Positions 27,986 through 37,754 are shown, numbered from the stretch's first letter. The stretch: DNA of 64,000 nucleotides from Porticoccaceae bacterium (GCA_024644585.1 JAHEHM010000008.1:1-64000), one strand, 5' to 3'. Translations and numbers: made by a program. The notes: generated by a model not told the origin, from the letters alone.

Positions 27986-28576
27986 TTATCGACTTAGGTG
28001 ATACACCGCAATCTCGGTAAATAGATTAGGAAAAACACTTTTAAGTGCTTTGTCAGCCACACCCTGAGCCATAAATTCGCGATGAAGAATATTGATATTG
28101 CGTTCTTTACACAGAGCCTCAAAATCATCATAGGTGAAAAAATGAATATTGGGCGTGTCATACCATTGGTAGGCGAGCTGTTTGGTGACCGGCATACGAC
28201 CGAGAAAATTTAGATAGGCTCGAGTTCGCCAATGACCAAAATTTGGAAAGGTAACAATGCACTTGCTGCCAATTCTGAGTATCTCATCAAGCACTAGGTG
28301 GGGGTAGCGCAATGCTTGCAACGTCTGAGTCATTAAAACCGTATCAAAGCTTTGATCAGCAAAGTTTTTGAGGCCTTTATTTAGATCCTGTTCGATAACA
28401 TTGACGCCTTTTTCGAGGCAGCTACTAATTGAGTCAGGATCAATTTCTAACCCATAGCCAATAACATCCAGTTGCTCTTGAAGACTTGCCAGAAGTGCGC
28501 CGTCACCACAACCCAGATCCAAGACGCGGGAGCGGGGTTCAATCCATGGCCTAATCAAATCAAGTTTATGGTTCAT
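27986..28576 (-). CDS. metW: Methionine biosynthesis protein MetW
   Basis: MetW pairs with MetX in many proteobacteria and is needed for full homoserine acyltransferase activity. The 196-residue protein has a SAM-methyltransferase-like fold with VLDLGCGDGALLASL and FDTVLMTQTLQALRYP, FPNFGHWRTRAYL, and WYDTPNIHFFTYDDFE, all diagnostic of MetW. Its start overlaps the metX stop as ATGA. Length is normal. Confidence 0.95.
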   Translation of the reverse strand: MNHKLDLIRPWIEPRSRVLDLGCGDGALLASLQEQLDVIGYGLEIDPDSISSCLEKGVNVIEQDLNKGLKNFADQSFDTVLMTQTLQALRYPHLVLDEILRIGSKCIVTFPNFGHWRTRAYLNFLGRMPVTKQLAYQWYDTPNIHFFTYDDFEALCKERNINILHREFMAQGVADKALKSVFPNLFTEIAVYHLSR

Positions 28577-29748
28577 GATCCGCCCTCTACATGATCTGCC
28601 AGCTTGCTAAGGTAGCCGCCAAGTGCCTTTTGATAGCGCTCATTAGGCAGTAAAAAGGCATCATGGCCATGATCTGAGTCTATGGCAATATAGGAAACGT
28701 TCTTTCCTGCAGCGATTAATGCATCGGTAATTTCCTGAGACCTATCTGGCGAGAAACGCCAATCGCTGCTGAATGAAACCACCAAGAACTTACATTTAGC
28801 ATGACTAAAGGCGGCCACAGGATCATGGTTATACTCTCGAGCAAGATCAAAATAATCAAGCATTTTGGTAATCAAAATATAGCTATTGGCATCAAAAAAG
28901 TCAGAGAACTTATCGCCCTGATAATTTAAATAGCTTTCAATTTGAAATTCCACAGGCTCTGTTTTACCCTGAAGAAGATCGCCTGACCTTAGGTCGCGGC
29001 CAAATTTTTGCCCCATAAGCTCATCGGACAAATAGGTCACATGGCCGATCATTCTCGCCAGTGCCAATCCATTGTGGGGCACCTTATTGTGCTGCAAATA
29101 GTTACCATCACAAAAATCAGCATCTGATTTGATCGCTTTGCGAGCAATTTCATTAAAGGCAATATTTTGTGCAGTTAATTTCATGGATGACGCGATCACT
29201 ACGGCATGTTGCAGTTCATCGGGGTGCTCTAGCGACCAGCGCATTGCCTGCATTCCACCCAAGCTTCCGCCAACCACTGCCGCCCAGCATTTAATTTTGA
29301 GATGCTGCATTAATAGCCGTTGTGAGGCTACCCAGTCTCTCGCTCTAAGCGGGGGGAAATCAGCGCCATAGGGTTTGCCGGTTTCGGGATTTTCGGATGT
29401 TGGCCCGGTGCTACCAAAGCAGCTACCAATATTATTTACCGATACAATATAAAAGCGGTTGCTGTCGATAGGCTTGCCCGGTCCAATATAATGATCCCAC
29501 CAGCCTGTTTTTGTTTCGCCCTCATGATGACCAGCTGCATGATGATCACCACTTAAGGCATGACAAATTAAAATCCCATTACTACGATCTTTATTCAGCG
29601 TGCCATAGGTCTCATAAACTAGCTTGTGACTGGGCAAAACCACCCCGCAGGCGAGTTTGAGCGGCTGCTCAATAACCACCTGCTGCGGCTTAACCAGACC
29701 CACTGAATTGTCTTGGTTATTCTGATTGTTATGCGAATCTGATGACAT
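28573..29748 (-). CDS. metX: Homoserine O-acyltransferase (MetX)
   Basis: MetX acylates homoserine at the start of methionine synthesis. The 391-residue protein (ATG at 29748; a longer N-terminus from 29805 lacks homologous text) has an alpha/beta hydrolase fold with the nucleophile in GGSLGGMQAM, the Asp in SSDWRFSPD and the His in DHGHDAFLL. Proteobacterial MetX paired with MetW is often a succinyl- rather than acetyl-transferase; the acyl donor is not settled from sequence here. It heads the metXW operon. Confidence 0.93.
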   Translation of the reverse strand: MSSDSHNNQNNQDNSVGLVKPQQVVIEQPLKLACGVVLPSHKLVYETYGTLNKDRSNGILICHALSGDHHAAGHHEGETKTGWWDHYIGPGKPIDSNRFYIVSVNNIGSCFGSTGPTSENPETGKPYGADFPPLRARDWVASQRLLMQHLKIKCWAAVVGGSLGGMQAMRWSLEHPDELQHAVVIASSMKLTAQNIAFNEIARKAIKSDADFCDGNYLQHNKVPHNGLALARMIGHVTYLSDELMGQKFGRDLRSGDLLQGKTEPVEFQIESYLNYQGDKFSDFFDANSYILITKMLDYFDLAREYNHDPVAAFSHAKCKFLVVSFSSDWRFSPDRSQEITDALIAAGKNVSYIAIDSDHGHDAFLLPNERYQKALGGYLSKLADHVEGGS

Positions 29749-29926
29749 AGTTAATTCATTTAAATTGTATTCTGCAAGTCTAAGAGCGCCCAGCCGTTTA
29801 AGCAATAGCCACTGAATAAACTATTGTTCACAAATCTTAAAATCGGCGCTGATTTTTCATACTATACCTGATAAGGTCGAATTCGTTGACTTTAATAATA
29901 TGCAACTACAACGCGAGAGGATTGAT

Positions 29927-30976
29927 ATGCAATATAGGCCGCTGGGAACAACCGGATTGCAGGTGCCAGTTATTGGTTTGGGCACCATGACATGGGGTGA
30001 GCAAAATAATTTACAGCAGGCCTGTGAGCAAATGGATTATGCCTTGAAAAGAGGGGTTAATTTATTTGATGTAGCAGAGATGTACCCCGTGCCGCCTCGG
30101 CCTGAAACGGTTGGAGAAACCGAGCGCTGTATTGGCGAATGGTTTGCCCAGTCGGGTAAGCGTGCAGAGGTTACATTAGCCACTAAGGTAACCGGTCGGG
30201 CGGAGCAAAAACAGTCAGGCCTGTCGCATATTAGAGGAGGCACGCGCCTAAGTAGGGGTCATATTCGACGCGCCATTGAGGGCTCGCTAGAACGATTGCA
30301 AACCGATTACATCGATCTTTATCAGGTGCATTGGCCAGAACGCGCCACCAACTATTTTGGCGCTAGGGGTTATCGACACCAGCCTGAATCCGATGGCATT
30401 AGCATTGAAGAGACACTGGTTGCACTCTCTGAATTAGTTGATGAGGGTCTGGTAAAGCATATTGGCATTTCCAATGAAACGCCTTGGGGTGCAATGCAGT
30501 ATCTTAACCTAGCCAAGCAGCATAATTTACCCACAGTGATTAGCGTACAAAATGTCTACAATTTATTGAATCGCCAATATGAGACCGGCATGGCAGAACT
30601 CTGTGTCAGAGAAAATATCGGGCTGTTAGCCTATTCGCCTATGGCCTTTGGTGTGTTGAGCGGCAAATATCTTAATAATCAGAAACCCTCTGGGGCAAGA
30701 TTAACGCTGTTTGATCGCTTTACTCGCTACGATAGCCCGCAAACCTTAGCCGCGACAGAAGCCTATGCGGATATTGCTAATCGGCAGGGACTGAGTCTTG
30801 CGCAAATGTCTTTGGCGTTTGTGTGTCAGCAAAATTTTGTAGCCAGCTGTTTAATTGGTGCAACCACTATGGAGCAACTCAAAGAAAATATTGATGCTGC
30901 CGAGGTTGTTTTAAGTGACGAGGTGATGGCTGAGATTGAGGATGTTCACAACGCTTATCCAGACCCCGCCCCCTAA
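29927..30976 (+). CDS. Aldo/keto reductase (Tas-like)
   Basis: This is an NADPH-dependent aldo/keto reductase with TIM-barrel fold. The 349-residue protein starts MQYRPLGTTGLQVPVIGLGTMTWG and resembles E. coli Tas. The catalytic tetrad is in FDVAEMYPVP (Asp and Tyr), ATKV (Lys) and YQVHWPE (His); the cofactor loop is GATTMEQLKEN. The ATG at 29927 has GAGAGG six bases upstream, so the longer version from 29900 is less likely. It is divergent from metX and convergent with yggT. The substrate is unknown. Confidence 0.9.
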   Translation: MQYRPLGTTGLQVPVIGLGTMTWGEQNNLQQACEQMDYALKRGVNLFDVAEMYPVPPRPETVGETERCIGEWFAQSGKRAEVTLATKVTGRAEQKQSGLSHIRGGTRLSRGHIRRAIEGSLERLQTDYIDLYQVHWPERATNYFGARGYRHQPESDGISIEETLVALSELVDEGLVKHIGISNETPWGAMQYLNLAKQHNLPTVISVQNVYNLLNRQYETGMAELCVRENIGLLAYSPMAFGVLSGKYLNNQKPSGARLTLFDRFTRYDSPQTLAATEAYADIANRQGLSLAQMSLAFVCQQNFVASCLIGATTMEQLKENIDAAEVVLSDEVMAEIEDVHNAYPDPAP

Positions 30977-30987
30977 CAATTATTGGC

Positions 30988-31551
30988 TTACATCAGGAAG
31001 GGCGTAATTTGCATGCCTATTAAGGGAAGTATTTTGGCGCGAATGAACATCAGCGAAAAGATGGCGGCCATAGGTGATAGGTCAATCATCCCTAGTGGCG
31101 GTATAAATCGTCTAAAAGGTTCCATGTAGGGAGAAATAACCTGATGCACCAATCGCGCTGCAGGGTGCGGCGGCGTGCCAACCCAGCTGAAAACGACCAG
31201 AATAAAAATACCCCAAAAATAAATTTCAACCAAGGTTCTGAGTAACTCAAAGCCAGCCCAGGCAATAAAGGCAAAAATACCCGTCGATAAGACACCTTTG
31301 GTGATTGCCATGACCACAAAAAAACTCCACTTAATCAATAGAGCGGCTACTAACACGGACAGGTTAAAGCGACCAAAACTGGGTATTATTTTTTCAAGGG
31401 GGCGAATAATCGGACTGCATATTTTGAGGATGCCCTGTGACACCGGATTATAAAAATCAGCGCCTACCCACTGCAGCAAAAATCTTATTAAAAGAAGCAT
31501 TGCGGCAATATCTGTAATGGCTCTTAAAGCGTAAAGTAATGTTTCATTCAT
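30988..31551 (-). CDS. yggT: YggT family membrane protein
   Basis: YggT proteins have two repeats of a membrane domain and are linked to osmotic-shock survival in E. coli; the mechanism is unknown. The 187-residue protein has four to five hydrophobic helices and two copies of the family pattern, each with PVSQ/PAAR...L.P.IRPLEKIIP (first) and HQVISPYMEPFRRFIPPLG (second). It lies after proC on the same strand, the normal proC-yggT order. Confidence 0.92.
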   Translation of the reverse strand: MNETLLYALRAITDIAAMLLLIRFLLQWVGADFYNPVSQGILKICSPIIRPLEKIIPSFGRFNLSVLVAALLIKWSFFVVMAITKGVLSTGIFAFIAWAGFELLRTLVEIYFWGIFILVVFSWVGTPPHPAARLVHQVISPYMEPFRRFIPPLGMIDLSPMAAIFSLMFIRAKILPLIGMQITPFLM

Positions 31552-31597
31552 AGGGTATCAGCTCAAAATCTTTGTGTAGGTGACTCAATCTTATTGG

Positions 31598-32413
31598 TTA
31601 TTTAGAAAAATCATCGGACATCTCTTGGGCGCGATTTAAGGCGCTCGACATCGCTGTACGAAAAACGTTTTCGATATCCTGTGCCTGAAATGACTCAATC
31701 GCTGCCTGCGTGGTGCCCCCAGGCGAGGTTACTTGCTTGCGTAGAACCTCAGGTTTCTGGTCAGAATGTAAAGCCAGTTTGGCCGCCCCTAGTGCGGTAT
31801 TCAGGGTAAGCTGGGCAGATGTTTCGGTATCAAGGCCGAGCTCTTCGCCTACTTTTTGCATGGCTTCGTAGACTAAAAAGAAATAGGCGGGACCACTGCC
31901 AGAAACAGCGGTAACCGCATCAATATCTGCTTCTTTATTGACCCAGCAGGCATAGCCTACAGCATTAAAGATGCCTTCAATGGTTGATTGCTGGTTGGCA
32001 TTAAGGGCTTTGCTGGCAAACAGGCCCGTTGCACCCGCCTGCACCATAGCGGGAGTATTAGGCATGGCCCTTACAATGGTTAGAGCGTCCCCCATCCAGT
32101 TTTCTAAGGCAGATACCGGAATGCCCGCAGCAATTGAAACCACAATAGGGTTGTGGGTCAGTGAGTCGGCAAGTGGTGCAGCAACCGCACCCATAACTTG
32201 CGGCTTTACCGCTAATACCACAATGTCGGCGGCGCTTACGGCGGCACCATTATCGCCAGTAGTAGAAATTCCGTGGGTGGCTTCGATCCGTTGGCGAGAC
32301 TCTGCGTTTGGCTCACTCACTAAAATATCTGCATTTGAAAAGCCGTTAGCTAGCATGCCGCCAATTAAGCATGAGGCCATATTGCCGCCGCCGATAAAAA
32401 CTACTTTACTCAT
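31598..32413 (-). CDS. proC: Pyrroline-5-carboxylate reductase
   Basis: ProC reduces pyrroline-5-carboxylate to proline with NAD(P)H. The 271-residue protein has the Rossmann motif FIGGGNMASCLIGGML, AVKPQVM, RAMPNTPAMVQAG and the C-terminal signature AVSGSGPAYFF with KQVTSPGGTTQAAI. Its start overlaps the yggS stop as ATGA. Confidence 0.97.
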   Translation of the reverse strand: MSKVVFIGGGNMASCLIGGMLANGFSNADILVSEPNAESRQRIEATHGISTTGDNGAAVSAADIVVLAVKPQVMGAVAAPLADSLTHNPIVVSIAAGIPVSALENWMGDALTIVRAMPNTPAMVQAGATGLFASKALNANQQSTIEGIFNAVGYACWVNKEADIDAVTAVSGSGPAYFFLVYEAMQKVGEELGLDTETSAQLTLNTALGAAKLALHSDQKPEVLRKQVTSPGGTTQAAIESFQAQDIENVFRTAMSSALNRAQEMSDDFSK

Positions 32414-33135
32414 AATGGTTTGCTTCCATTGTTATTAACTGTACTGGCTCTTGGGCCAAAAATATCTGTACCGACACGAAGTATAGTCGAGCCCTCTAAT
32501 ATTGCAGCTTCGATATCACCGGACATTCCCATTGAGAGGGTATCGAGTTTTTGAGAATTGTCCAGTTGCTGATTAATTTGTTCTTTTAGTAGTCGCAATG
32601 CGCGAAAGGGCTGGCGCTGGGCTTCTAATGTATCGCAAGCCTTGGGGATCGCCATTAAACCGCGTAAACGCACATTGGGCAGTTGGCTAACCAATAGCGC
32701 TAAATCAATCGCCTGCTCAGGTAATGCGCCAGACTTGCTAGGCTCGGCATCTATATTGATTTGCAGGCATATATTGAGCGGAGGTAAATGCTCGGGCCGT
32801 TGCTCGCTCAATCGCTTGGCGATTTTGATTCTGTCCACAGAGTGAACCCAGTCGAAGTGCTCGGTCACAGGACGAGTTTTGTTGGATTGGAGTGGGCCAA
32901 TAAAATGCCATTCGGCACCCAGAGTTGCCAATGATTTGATTTTATCTGTGGCCTCTTGCACATAGTTTTCACCTAGCGCATTAAGACCTGCCTTATAGGC
33001 AACCTGAATATCATTAATTGGACGAGTTTTACTGACCGCCAAGAGTTTAATGCTATTTGGGTCTCTGCCAGCTTGAACTGCAGCCTGTTCAATTCGCTGC
33101 TTAACTGAAGTGATATTTTTTTCAATAGAAACCAT
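32410..33135 (-). CDS. yggS: PLP homeostasis protein YggS (PLPBP)
   Basis: YggS binds pyridoxal 5'-phosphate and buffers its levels; loss perturbs amino acid pools. The 241-residue TIM-barrel protein has the PLP lysine in LLAVSKTRP, LGENYVQEA, WHFIGPLQSNK and the phosphate-binding LSMGMSGD with GSTILRVGTDIFG. It precedes proC and yggT. A TATAAT at 33187-33192 on the minus strand may be its -10 box. In Pseudomonas pilT usually precedes it, but here ruvX does. Confidence 0.95.
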   Translation of the reverse strand: MVSIEKNITSVKQRIEQAAVQAGRDPNSIKLLAVSKTRPINDIQVAYKAGLNALGENYVQEATDKIKSLATLGAEWHFIGPLQSNKTRPVTEHFDWVHSVDRIKIAKRLSEQRPEHLPPLNICLQINIDAEPSKSGALPEQAIDLALLVSQLPNVRLRGLMAIPKACDTLEAQRQPFRALRLLKEQINQQLDNSQKLDTLSMGMSGDIEAAILEGSTILRVGTDIFGPRASTVNNNGSKPL

Positions 33136-33208
33136 AAATTGCGGTCTTATATTATTGGTAATGATACATTTAATTTTGGTACTAAAATTATAACGCTACC
33201 CGACAAAC

Positions 33209-33664
33209 TTAGGGTTGTCGTCCTAAATCTGGCTGATCTAGCCAGCTTTGTAAAATGAGTGCGGCAGCAAGATGATCAATTTTTGTTAGATCCGTTCGTC
33301 CTTTACTACCCTGATTATTTTCTTCTCGAATCAAGGCTTTGGCGTCTTGGCTGGTTAATCGCTCGTCAACCATCAATACATTAGCATTGAAGCGTCCCTG
33401 AAGGCGTCGGGCGAATTTTCTGGCAAGTCGACTAAGTTCACTTTCACTGGCATCCATATTAAGGGGAAGCCCCACCAAGACAAGATCTGGCGTCCATTCA
33501 TCAAGTAACTTTGAAACTTCGTCCCAGTTAGGAATGCCGTCATGTGCCTTGAGAATACATAGCCCCTGGGCTGAGCCAGTTAGAGTTTGGCCGGTGGCCA
33601 CGCCCATTTGTCGCAAGCCATAGTCAAAGGCCATAATTGTCTGATGCCCGTCCAAATTATGCAT
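33209..33664 (-). CDS. ruvX: Holliday-junction resolvase-like RuvX (YqgF)
   Basis: YqgF/RuvX has an RNase H fold and is implicated in 16S rRNA 5'-end maturation. The 151-residue protein has FDYGLRQMGVATGQ with the first Asp, LVGLPLNMDASE, and DERLTSQDAKA with the conserved acidic residues. The ATG at 33664 overlaps the yqgE end by eight bases and gives the same N-terminal length as in Pseudomonas. It belongs to the gshB-yqgE-ruvX run. Confidence 0.93.
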   Translation of the reverse strand: MHNLDGHQTIMAFDYGLRQMGVATGQTLTGSAQGLCILKAHDGIPNWDEVSKLLDEWTPDLVLVGLPLNMDASESELSRLARKFARRLQGRFNANVLMVDERLTSQDAKALIREENNQGSKGRTDLTKIDHLAAALILQSWLDQPDLGRQP

Positions 33665-34235
33665 GCCCAGATTCTAGCGCCAACATATCTAAATTTAAGC
33701 CAATGGATAGGGCCGCCGCTTGGGCGCGTCGGGCGCAGTCGGTATTAAATAATACCGCTGAATCAGCCGGTATAACTAGCCAGCTATTGTCCTTGAGCTC
33801 TTCTTCAAGCTGCCCGCCACCCCAGCTTGAGTAGCCCAGTGTAATCAGAGCATCCTTTGGGCCGGTTCCTAGAGCAATATCGCCAAGAATATCCTTTGAT
33901 GTAGTCAGGCTTATGTCACTGCCTATATGGATGGTGGATTCCCATTTTTGCTCGCTGGCACTATGCAAAATAAACCCACGATCCTGCTGAATAGGTCCAC
34001 CATCAAAAATAAGTTCATCGCCTTCTTGTCGGTTATATTTTAGTTCTAGGCGGTCAAAAACAGCCTTGGCAGGGATATCCAATTGCTGATTAATAATCAG
34101 CCCCATAGCGCCTTCGACATTATGTTCGCAGATATAGACCACTGAGCCAGAAAAATTATCGTCATGCAGGCTAGGCATGGCGACCAAGAAATGATCTTTT
34201 AAGCTGGATATAGTTTTTTTAGATGTCTTACTCAT
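33657..34235 (-). CDS. yqgE: YqgE/AlgH family protein
   Basis: The UPF0301/AlgH family has unknown biochemical function; AlgH was once linked to alginate control in Pseudomonas. The 192-residue protein has the family text LVAMPSLHDDNFSGSVVYICEH, GAMGLIINQ, FDGGPIQQDRGFILH and ITLGYSSWGGGQLEEEL. It lies between gshB and ruvX as in other gammaproteobacteria. Confidence 0.94.
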   Translation of the reverse strand: MSKTSKKTISSLKDHFLVAMPSLHDDNFSGSVVYICEHNVEGAMGLIINQQLDIPAKAVFDRLELKYNRQEGDELIFDGGPIQQDRGFILHSASEQKWESTIHIGSDISLTTSKDILGDIALGTGPKDALITLGYSSWGGGQLEEELKDNSWLVIPADSAVLFNTDCARRAQAAALSIGLNLDMLALESGHA

Positions 34236-34298
34236 AGCTATAATATGAAGCCTCTATTGATCAAAAACAAGTTAAAGACAAAAAATTCACTGCACATG

Positions 34299-35246
34299 TC
34301 AGACCATGCGGCGACAAATTGCGGCAATTAATTTTTCACCAATGGCAGTATTTTGCGCGCGATCAATTTCTTGTACGCAGGTTGGGCTGGTGACATTAAT
34401 CTCTGTGAGGTAGTCACCAATAATATCTAGGCCAACAAAGAGTAACCCGCGCTCAACTAGACTGGGAGCCACCTGTTCGGCGATCCATTGGTCTCTCTCT
34501 GACAGAGGGCGCACCTCACCTTGGCCACCAGCCGCAAGATTGCCGCGAAAATCCTTTTCAGAGGGAATTCTTGCCAAGCAGAAGGGGATTACTTCGCCAT
34601 CCACCACTAAAACTCGTTTGTCACCATCGGTTATTTCAGGTAAATATTTTTGAGCCATAATGGTTTGATTGCCAAACTGGGTGAGTGTTTCCAGAATAAC
34701 ATTGAGATTTTGATCCTCCGCTTTAACGCGAAAAATAGAGGCACCGCCCATGCCATCAAGGGGCTTGAAAACCACATCCTGATGTTCTTCTAAAAAGCGG
34801 GTTAAGCGCTTTATGCTGCGGCTGACCAAAAGCGGCGGTGTGCACTGCGGGAATTCAGTCGCAAAAACTTTTTCGTTGCAGTCGCGAAGGCTCTGAGGCT
34901 TGTTTACCACCAATGTACCAAGCTTTTCAGCAGCCTCTAAAATATACGTGGAATAAATAAACTCGCTATCAAAGGGCGGGTCCTTGCGCATGAGAACAAC
35001 ATCTAGCTCATTGAGAGGTACCGCACTAGCTTGATCTAGTTCATACCAGTTCTCAGGGTTGTTGATAACTCGCAGAGGGCGAACTTCGGCAAAAGGCGCG
35101 CCATTTTCCAGAAACAAGTCCTGTTGCTCCATATAAAAAAGCTTAAACCCCTGGTCCTGTGCCGCAAGTAAGATACTCAGGGTGGTGTCTTTATAGAAGT
35201 TGATAGACTGAATCGGATCCATGACGACCCCTAATGTTTTTTCCAT
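34299..35246 (-). CDS. gshB: Glutathione synthetase
   Basis: GshB adds glycine to gamma-glutamylcysteine with ATP. The 315-residue ATP-grasp enzyme starts KTLGVVMDPIQSINFYKDTT and has LMRKDPPFD, VFKPLDGMGGASIF (glycine-rich ATP site), and LFVGLDIIGDYLTEINVTSPT. It completes the pathway begun by gshA at 17974. It is divergent from rpe across 182 bp. Confidence 0.97.
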   Translation of the reverse strand: MEKTLGVVMDPIQSINFYKDTTLSILLAAQDQGFKLFYMEQQDLFLENGAPFAEVRPLRVINNPENWYELDQASAVPLNELDVVLMRKDPPFDSEFIYSTYILEAAEKLGTLVVNKPQSLRDCNEKVFATEFPQCTPPLLVSRSIKRLTRFLEEHQDVVFKPLDGMGGASIFRVKAEDQNLNVILETLTQFGNQTIMAQKYLPEITDGDKRVLVVDGEVIPFCLARIPSEKDFRGNLAAGGQGEVRPLSERDQWIAEQVAPSLVERGLLFVGLDIIGDYLTEINVTSPTCVQEIDRAQNTAIGEKLIAAICRRMV

Positions 35247-35428
35247 AATCCAAAACCTGCCGAATTAAATAATGTGGTTTATTGTGACATAGTTAGACAG
35301 CATAATTATAGCGTTGGGCCATATTATTAGAGCTGAACTCAGCCTATTGACTTAAATATAGTCTCAAATCATTTGCACCTAAAACCATTCTCTAGCATTA
35401 TTACGTCTTCCGCTTAAATTGGTGTTTT

Positions 35429-36100
35429 ATGACAGATTATCTGATTGCTCCATCCATATTAGCTGCCGATTTTGCCCGCTTGGGCGAAGAGGTCGACAAC
35501 GTACTAGAGGCAGGTGCCGATATAGTGCATTTTGATGTCATGGATAACCATTATGTACCCAATCTGACGATTGGCCCCATGGTGTGTAAAGCGCTGAGAA
35601 ATCATGGTGTCACAGCGCCTATTGATGTGCATCTGATGGTGCAGCCTGTGGACGATCTCATTCGTATGTTTGCCGATGCCGGCGCCAGTTATATTACATT
35701 CCATCCCGAGGCCTCTCAGCATGTTGATCGCTCGCTACAGTTGGTGCGAGACCTTGGCTGTAAAGCAGGCTTGGTGCTGAACCCTGCAACTAATTTAGAT
35801 GCGATTAACTGGGTTATGGATAGACTGGATATGTTGCTGCTAATGTCAGTAAATCCTGGATTTGGCGGTCAAAAATTTATTCCGTCAACCCTAGATAAGC
35901 TCAAGCAAGCGCGTAAAATTATTGATGATAGCGGCTATGATATTAGGCTTGAGGTTGATGGCGGTGTTGGCGTGGCAAATATCCAAGAAATTGCAGCAGC
36001 AGGGGCAGACACCTTTGTAGCAGGCTCGGCTATTTTCAGCCAGCCAAGCTATAAAGAGGTGATTGATAAGATGCGATCAGAACTCAGTGCGGTAAGCTAA
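35429..36100 (+). CDS. rpe: Ribulose-phosphate 3-epimerase
   Basis: Rpe interconverts ribulose-5-phosphate and xylulose-5-phosphate in the pentose phosphate pathway; rpiA is at 59934. The 223-residue TIM barrel has [32 protein letters not shown] with metal His/Asp, [18 protein letters not shown] and EVDGGV. In Pseudomonas gph lies between rpe and trpE; here trpE follows directly behind its leader. Confidence 0.97.
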   Translation: MTDYLIAPSILAADFARLGEEVDNVLEAGADIVHFDVMDNHYVPNLTIGPMVCKALRNHGVTAPIDVHLMVQPVDDLIRMFADAGASYITFHPEASQHVDRSLQLVRDLGCKAGLVLNPATNLDAINWVMDRLDMLLLMSVNPGFGGQKFIPSTLDKLKQARKIIDDSGYDIRLEVDGGVGVANIQEIAAAGADTFVAGSAIFSQPSYKEVIDKMRSELSAVS

Positions 36101-36129
36101 TTTACGCAACCAAGAATATTGACTACAAT
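36101..36129 (+). promoter_or_regulatory. Putative promoter of the trp leader and trpE
   Basis: TTTACG (36101-36106) and TACAAT (36124-36129) are separated by 17 bp and match the -35 and -10 consensus at four and five of six positions. A start near 36136 would leave a short lead-in before the ribosome site AGAGGG (36143-36148) of the leader peptide. Confidence 0.55.
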
Positions 36130-36155
36130 TGATGTTCTATTTAGAGGGCAGAGTC

Positions 36156-36218
36156 TTGAAAAATACATGTTTTGTAAAGCAGGTTAAGAGCCACCAGCGG
36201 TGGCGATGGTACTTATAG
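36156..36218 (+). CDS. trpL: Putative trp leader peptide (20 codons, two Trp codons)
   Basis: A short frame starting at TTG 36156, seven bases after AGAGGG, encodes 20 residues and ends ...Gln-Arg-Trp-Arg-Trp-Tyr-Leu before TAG. Two Trp codons three codons from the end and 54-64 bases before trpE are what an attenuation leader would need, and Pseudomonas trpE is known to be controlled by attenuation. The Trp codons overlap the hairpin CCACC-AGC-GGTGG. The non-AUG start is a weak point. Confidence 0.6.
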   Translation: MKNTCFVKQVKSHQRWRWYL

Positions 36219-36243
36219 TTCCGTCGAGGGCGATTTGCGCCCT
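36191..36243 (+). promoter_or_regulatory. Possible trpE attenuator hairpins
   Basis: Three foldable segments follow: CCACC/GGTGG (36191-36203), CGATGG pairing with CCGTCG (36204-36209 with 36221-36226, one G-T) and AGGGCG/CGCCCT (36227-36243, loop ATTTG). The first two involve the leader Trp codons, so ribosome stalling would change folding. The last stem lacks a T-run, so termination may need a factor, or control may be at translation. Confidence 0.45.
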
Positions 36244-36272
36244 AAAGCCTCTTACATTACTAGGAAAACCAA

Positions 36273-37754
36273 ATGACTCCTGAAAAATTCGCCGAACTGG
36301 CAAGTCAAAATTTCAACCGAATACCCGTCACCCGAAAAGTGCTGGCAGACTTTGAGACGCCGCTTAGCGTCTATCTCAAACTCGCCTATGGTGCCAACTC
36401 TTATTTGTTTGAGTCCGTGCAGGGCGGTGAAAAATGGGGTCGTTATTCGCTGATCGGCCTGCAAACCTCCACGGTATTGCGTGTCTATGGTCAGCAGTTA
36501 GAAATTATTAAAGATGGCAAGCCCATGGTTAATCGTCATACGGACGATCCCATGGCAGAAGTTGAGCGATTTAGGCAGTTATTTAGTATGCCAGACCTTC
36601 CCGATCTTCCACGATTTACAGGCGGTCTTGTGGGCTATTTTGGCTACGACACGGTGCGCTATGTTGAGCCAAAATTAGCTAAATCGCAGCCCAAGGACGA
36701 GTTGGGTACGCCAGATATTCTCTTGATGGCCTCTGATGAGGTGGCTATTTTTGATAATTTATCGGGCACCCTTATGCTGGTGGTGCATGTGGATGCCGGT
36801 GAATCTGATGGGCTTGCAAAAGCCAATGCGCGACTTGATGAGCTGCAGCAAAAATTAGCTGAGCCTGCCCCCAAAATACCTGAGTCCGAGCAACAGCTAC
36901 AAGAATTAAGCGAAGATGACTTTAAGTCCAGTTTTGGGCAAGACAAATTCTTAAAGTCCGTGGATAAAATTAAAGATTATATTATGGCAGGTGATGCCAT
37001 GCAGGTTGTGCCATCACAGCGCCTATCTGCCCCATTCAAAGCGGCGCCACTAAATTTATACCGAGCGCTGCGTCGACTGAACCCCTCTCCTTATATGTAT
37101 TTCCTTGATTTAGGCGATTTTCATATTGTGGGCTCATCGCCAGAGGTGCTTGCTCGATTAGAAGATGGTCAGGTCACCGTACGCCCCATTGCCGGTACAA
37201 GGCGTCGAGGCAAGTCAGAGGAAGAAGATTTAGCGCTTGAGCAGAATATGCTAGATGACCCCAAGGAAATTGCTGAGCACCTCATGTTAATTGATTTAGG
37301 GCGCAATGATGTTGGACGCATCAGCAAGCCGGGCACTGTAGAAGTAACCGAAAAAATGGTGGTTGAGCGCTACTCTCATGTGATGCATATAACCTCAAAT
37401 GTGGTGGGCGAAGTGACCGACAATATGCCGCCAATTGATGTGCTCAAGGCTACCTTGCCAGCAGGAACACTTAGCGGTGCGCCCAAGATTCGTGCAATGG
37501 AAATTATTGATGAGGTTGAGCCAGTAAAGCGGGGTGTTTATGGTGGCGCTGTTGGCTATATTGGTTGGAACGGCAATATGGACACTGCTATTGCTATTCG
37601 AACTGCAGTTATTAAAGATGAAGTGCTACATGTTCAGGCAGGGGCCGGCGTGGTCGCTGATTCAATACCTGAATTGGAATGGAAAGAAACTATGAACAAG
37701 GCGCGCGCCATTATGCGAGCTGCGGCCATGGTATGTACGGGAGTAGACAAATGA
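36273..37754 (+). CDS. trpE: Anthranilate synthase component I
   Basis: TrpE converts chorismate and ammonia to anthranilate. The 493-residue protein has the Trp feedback-site segment [17 protein letters not shown], the chorismate-binding core with [32 protein letters not shown] and the signature [17 protein letters not shown]. It overlaps trpG as ATGA (37751-37754). It is preceded by a leader peptide with Trp codons. Confidence 0.97.
   Translation: MTPEKFAELASQNFNRIPVTRKVLADFETPLSVYLKLAYGANSYLFESVQGGEKWGRYSLIGLQTSTVLRVYGQQLEIIKDGKPMVNRHTDDPMAEVERFRQLFSMPDLPDLPRFTGGLVGYFGYDTVRYVEPKLAKSQPKDELGTPDILLMASDEVAIFDNLSGTLMLVVHVDAGESDGLAKANARLDELQQKLAEPAPKIPESEQQLQELSEDDFKSSFGQDKFLKSVDKIKDYIMAGDAMQVVPSQRLSAPFKAAPLNLYRALRRLNPSPYMYFLDLGDFHIVGSSPEVLARLEDGQVTVRPIAGTRRRGKSEEEDLALEQNMLDDPKEIAEHLMLIDLGRNDVGRISKPGTVEVTEKMVVERYSHVMHITSNVVGEVTDNMPPIDVLKATLPAGTLSGAPKIRAMEIIDEVEPVKRGVYGGAVGYIGWNGNMDTAIAIRTAVIKDEVLHVQAGAGVVADSIPELEWKETMNKARAIMRAAAMVCTGVDK

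Noticed and set aside
37679-37750. Upstream extension of trpG inside trpE
   Set aside because: The text is trpE in another frame, and the family N-terminus begins at ATG 37751.
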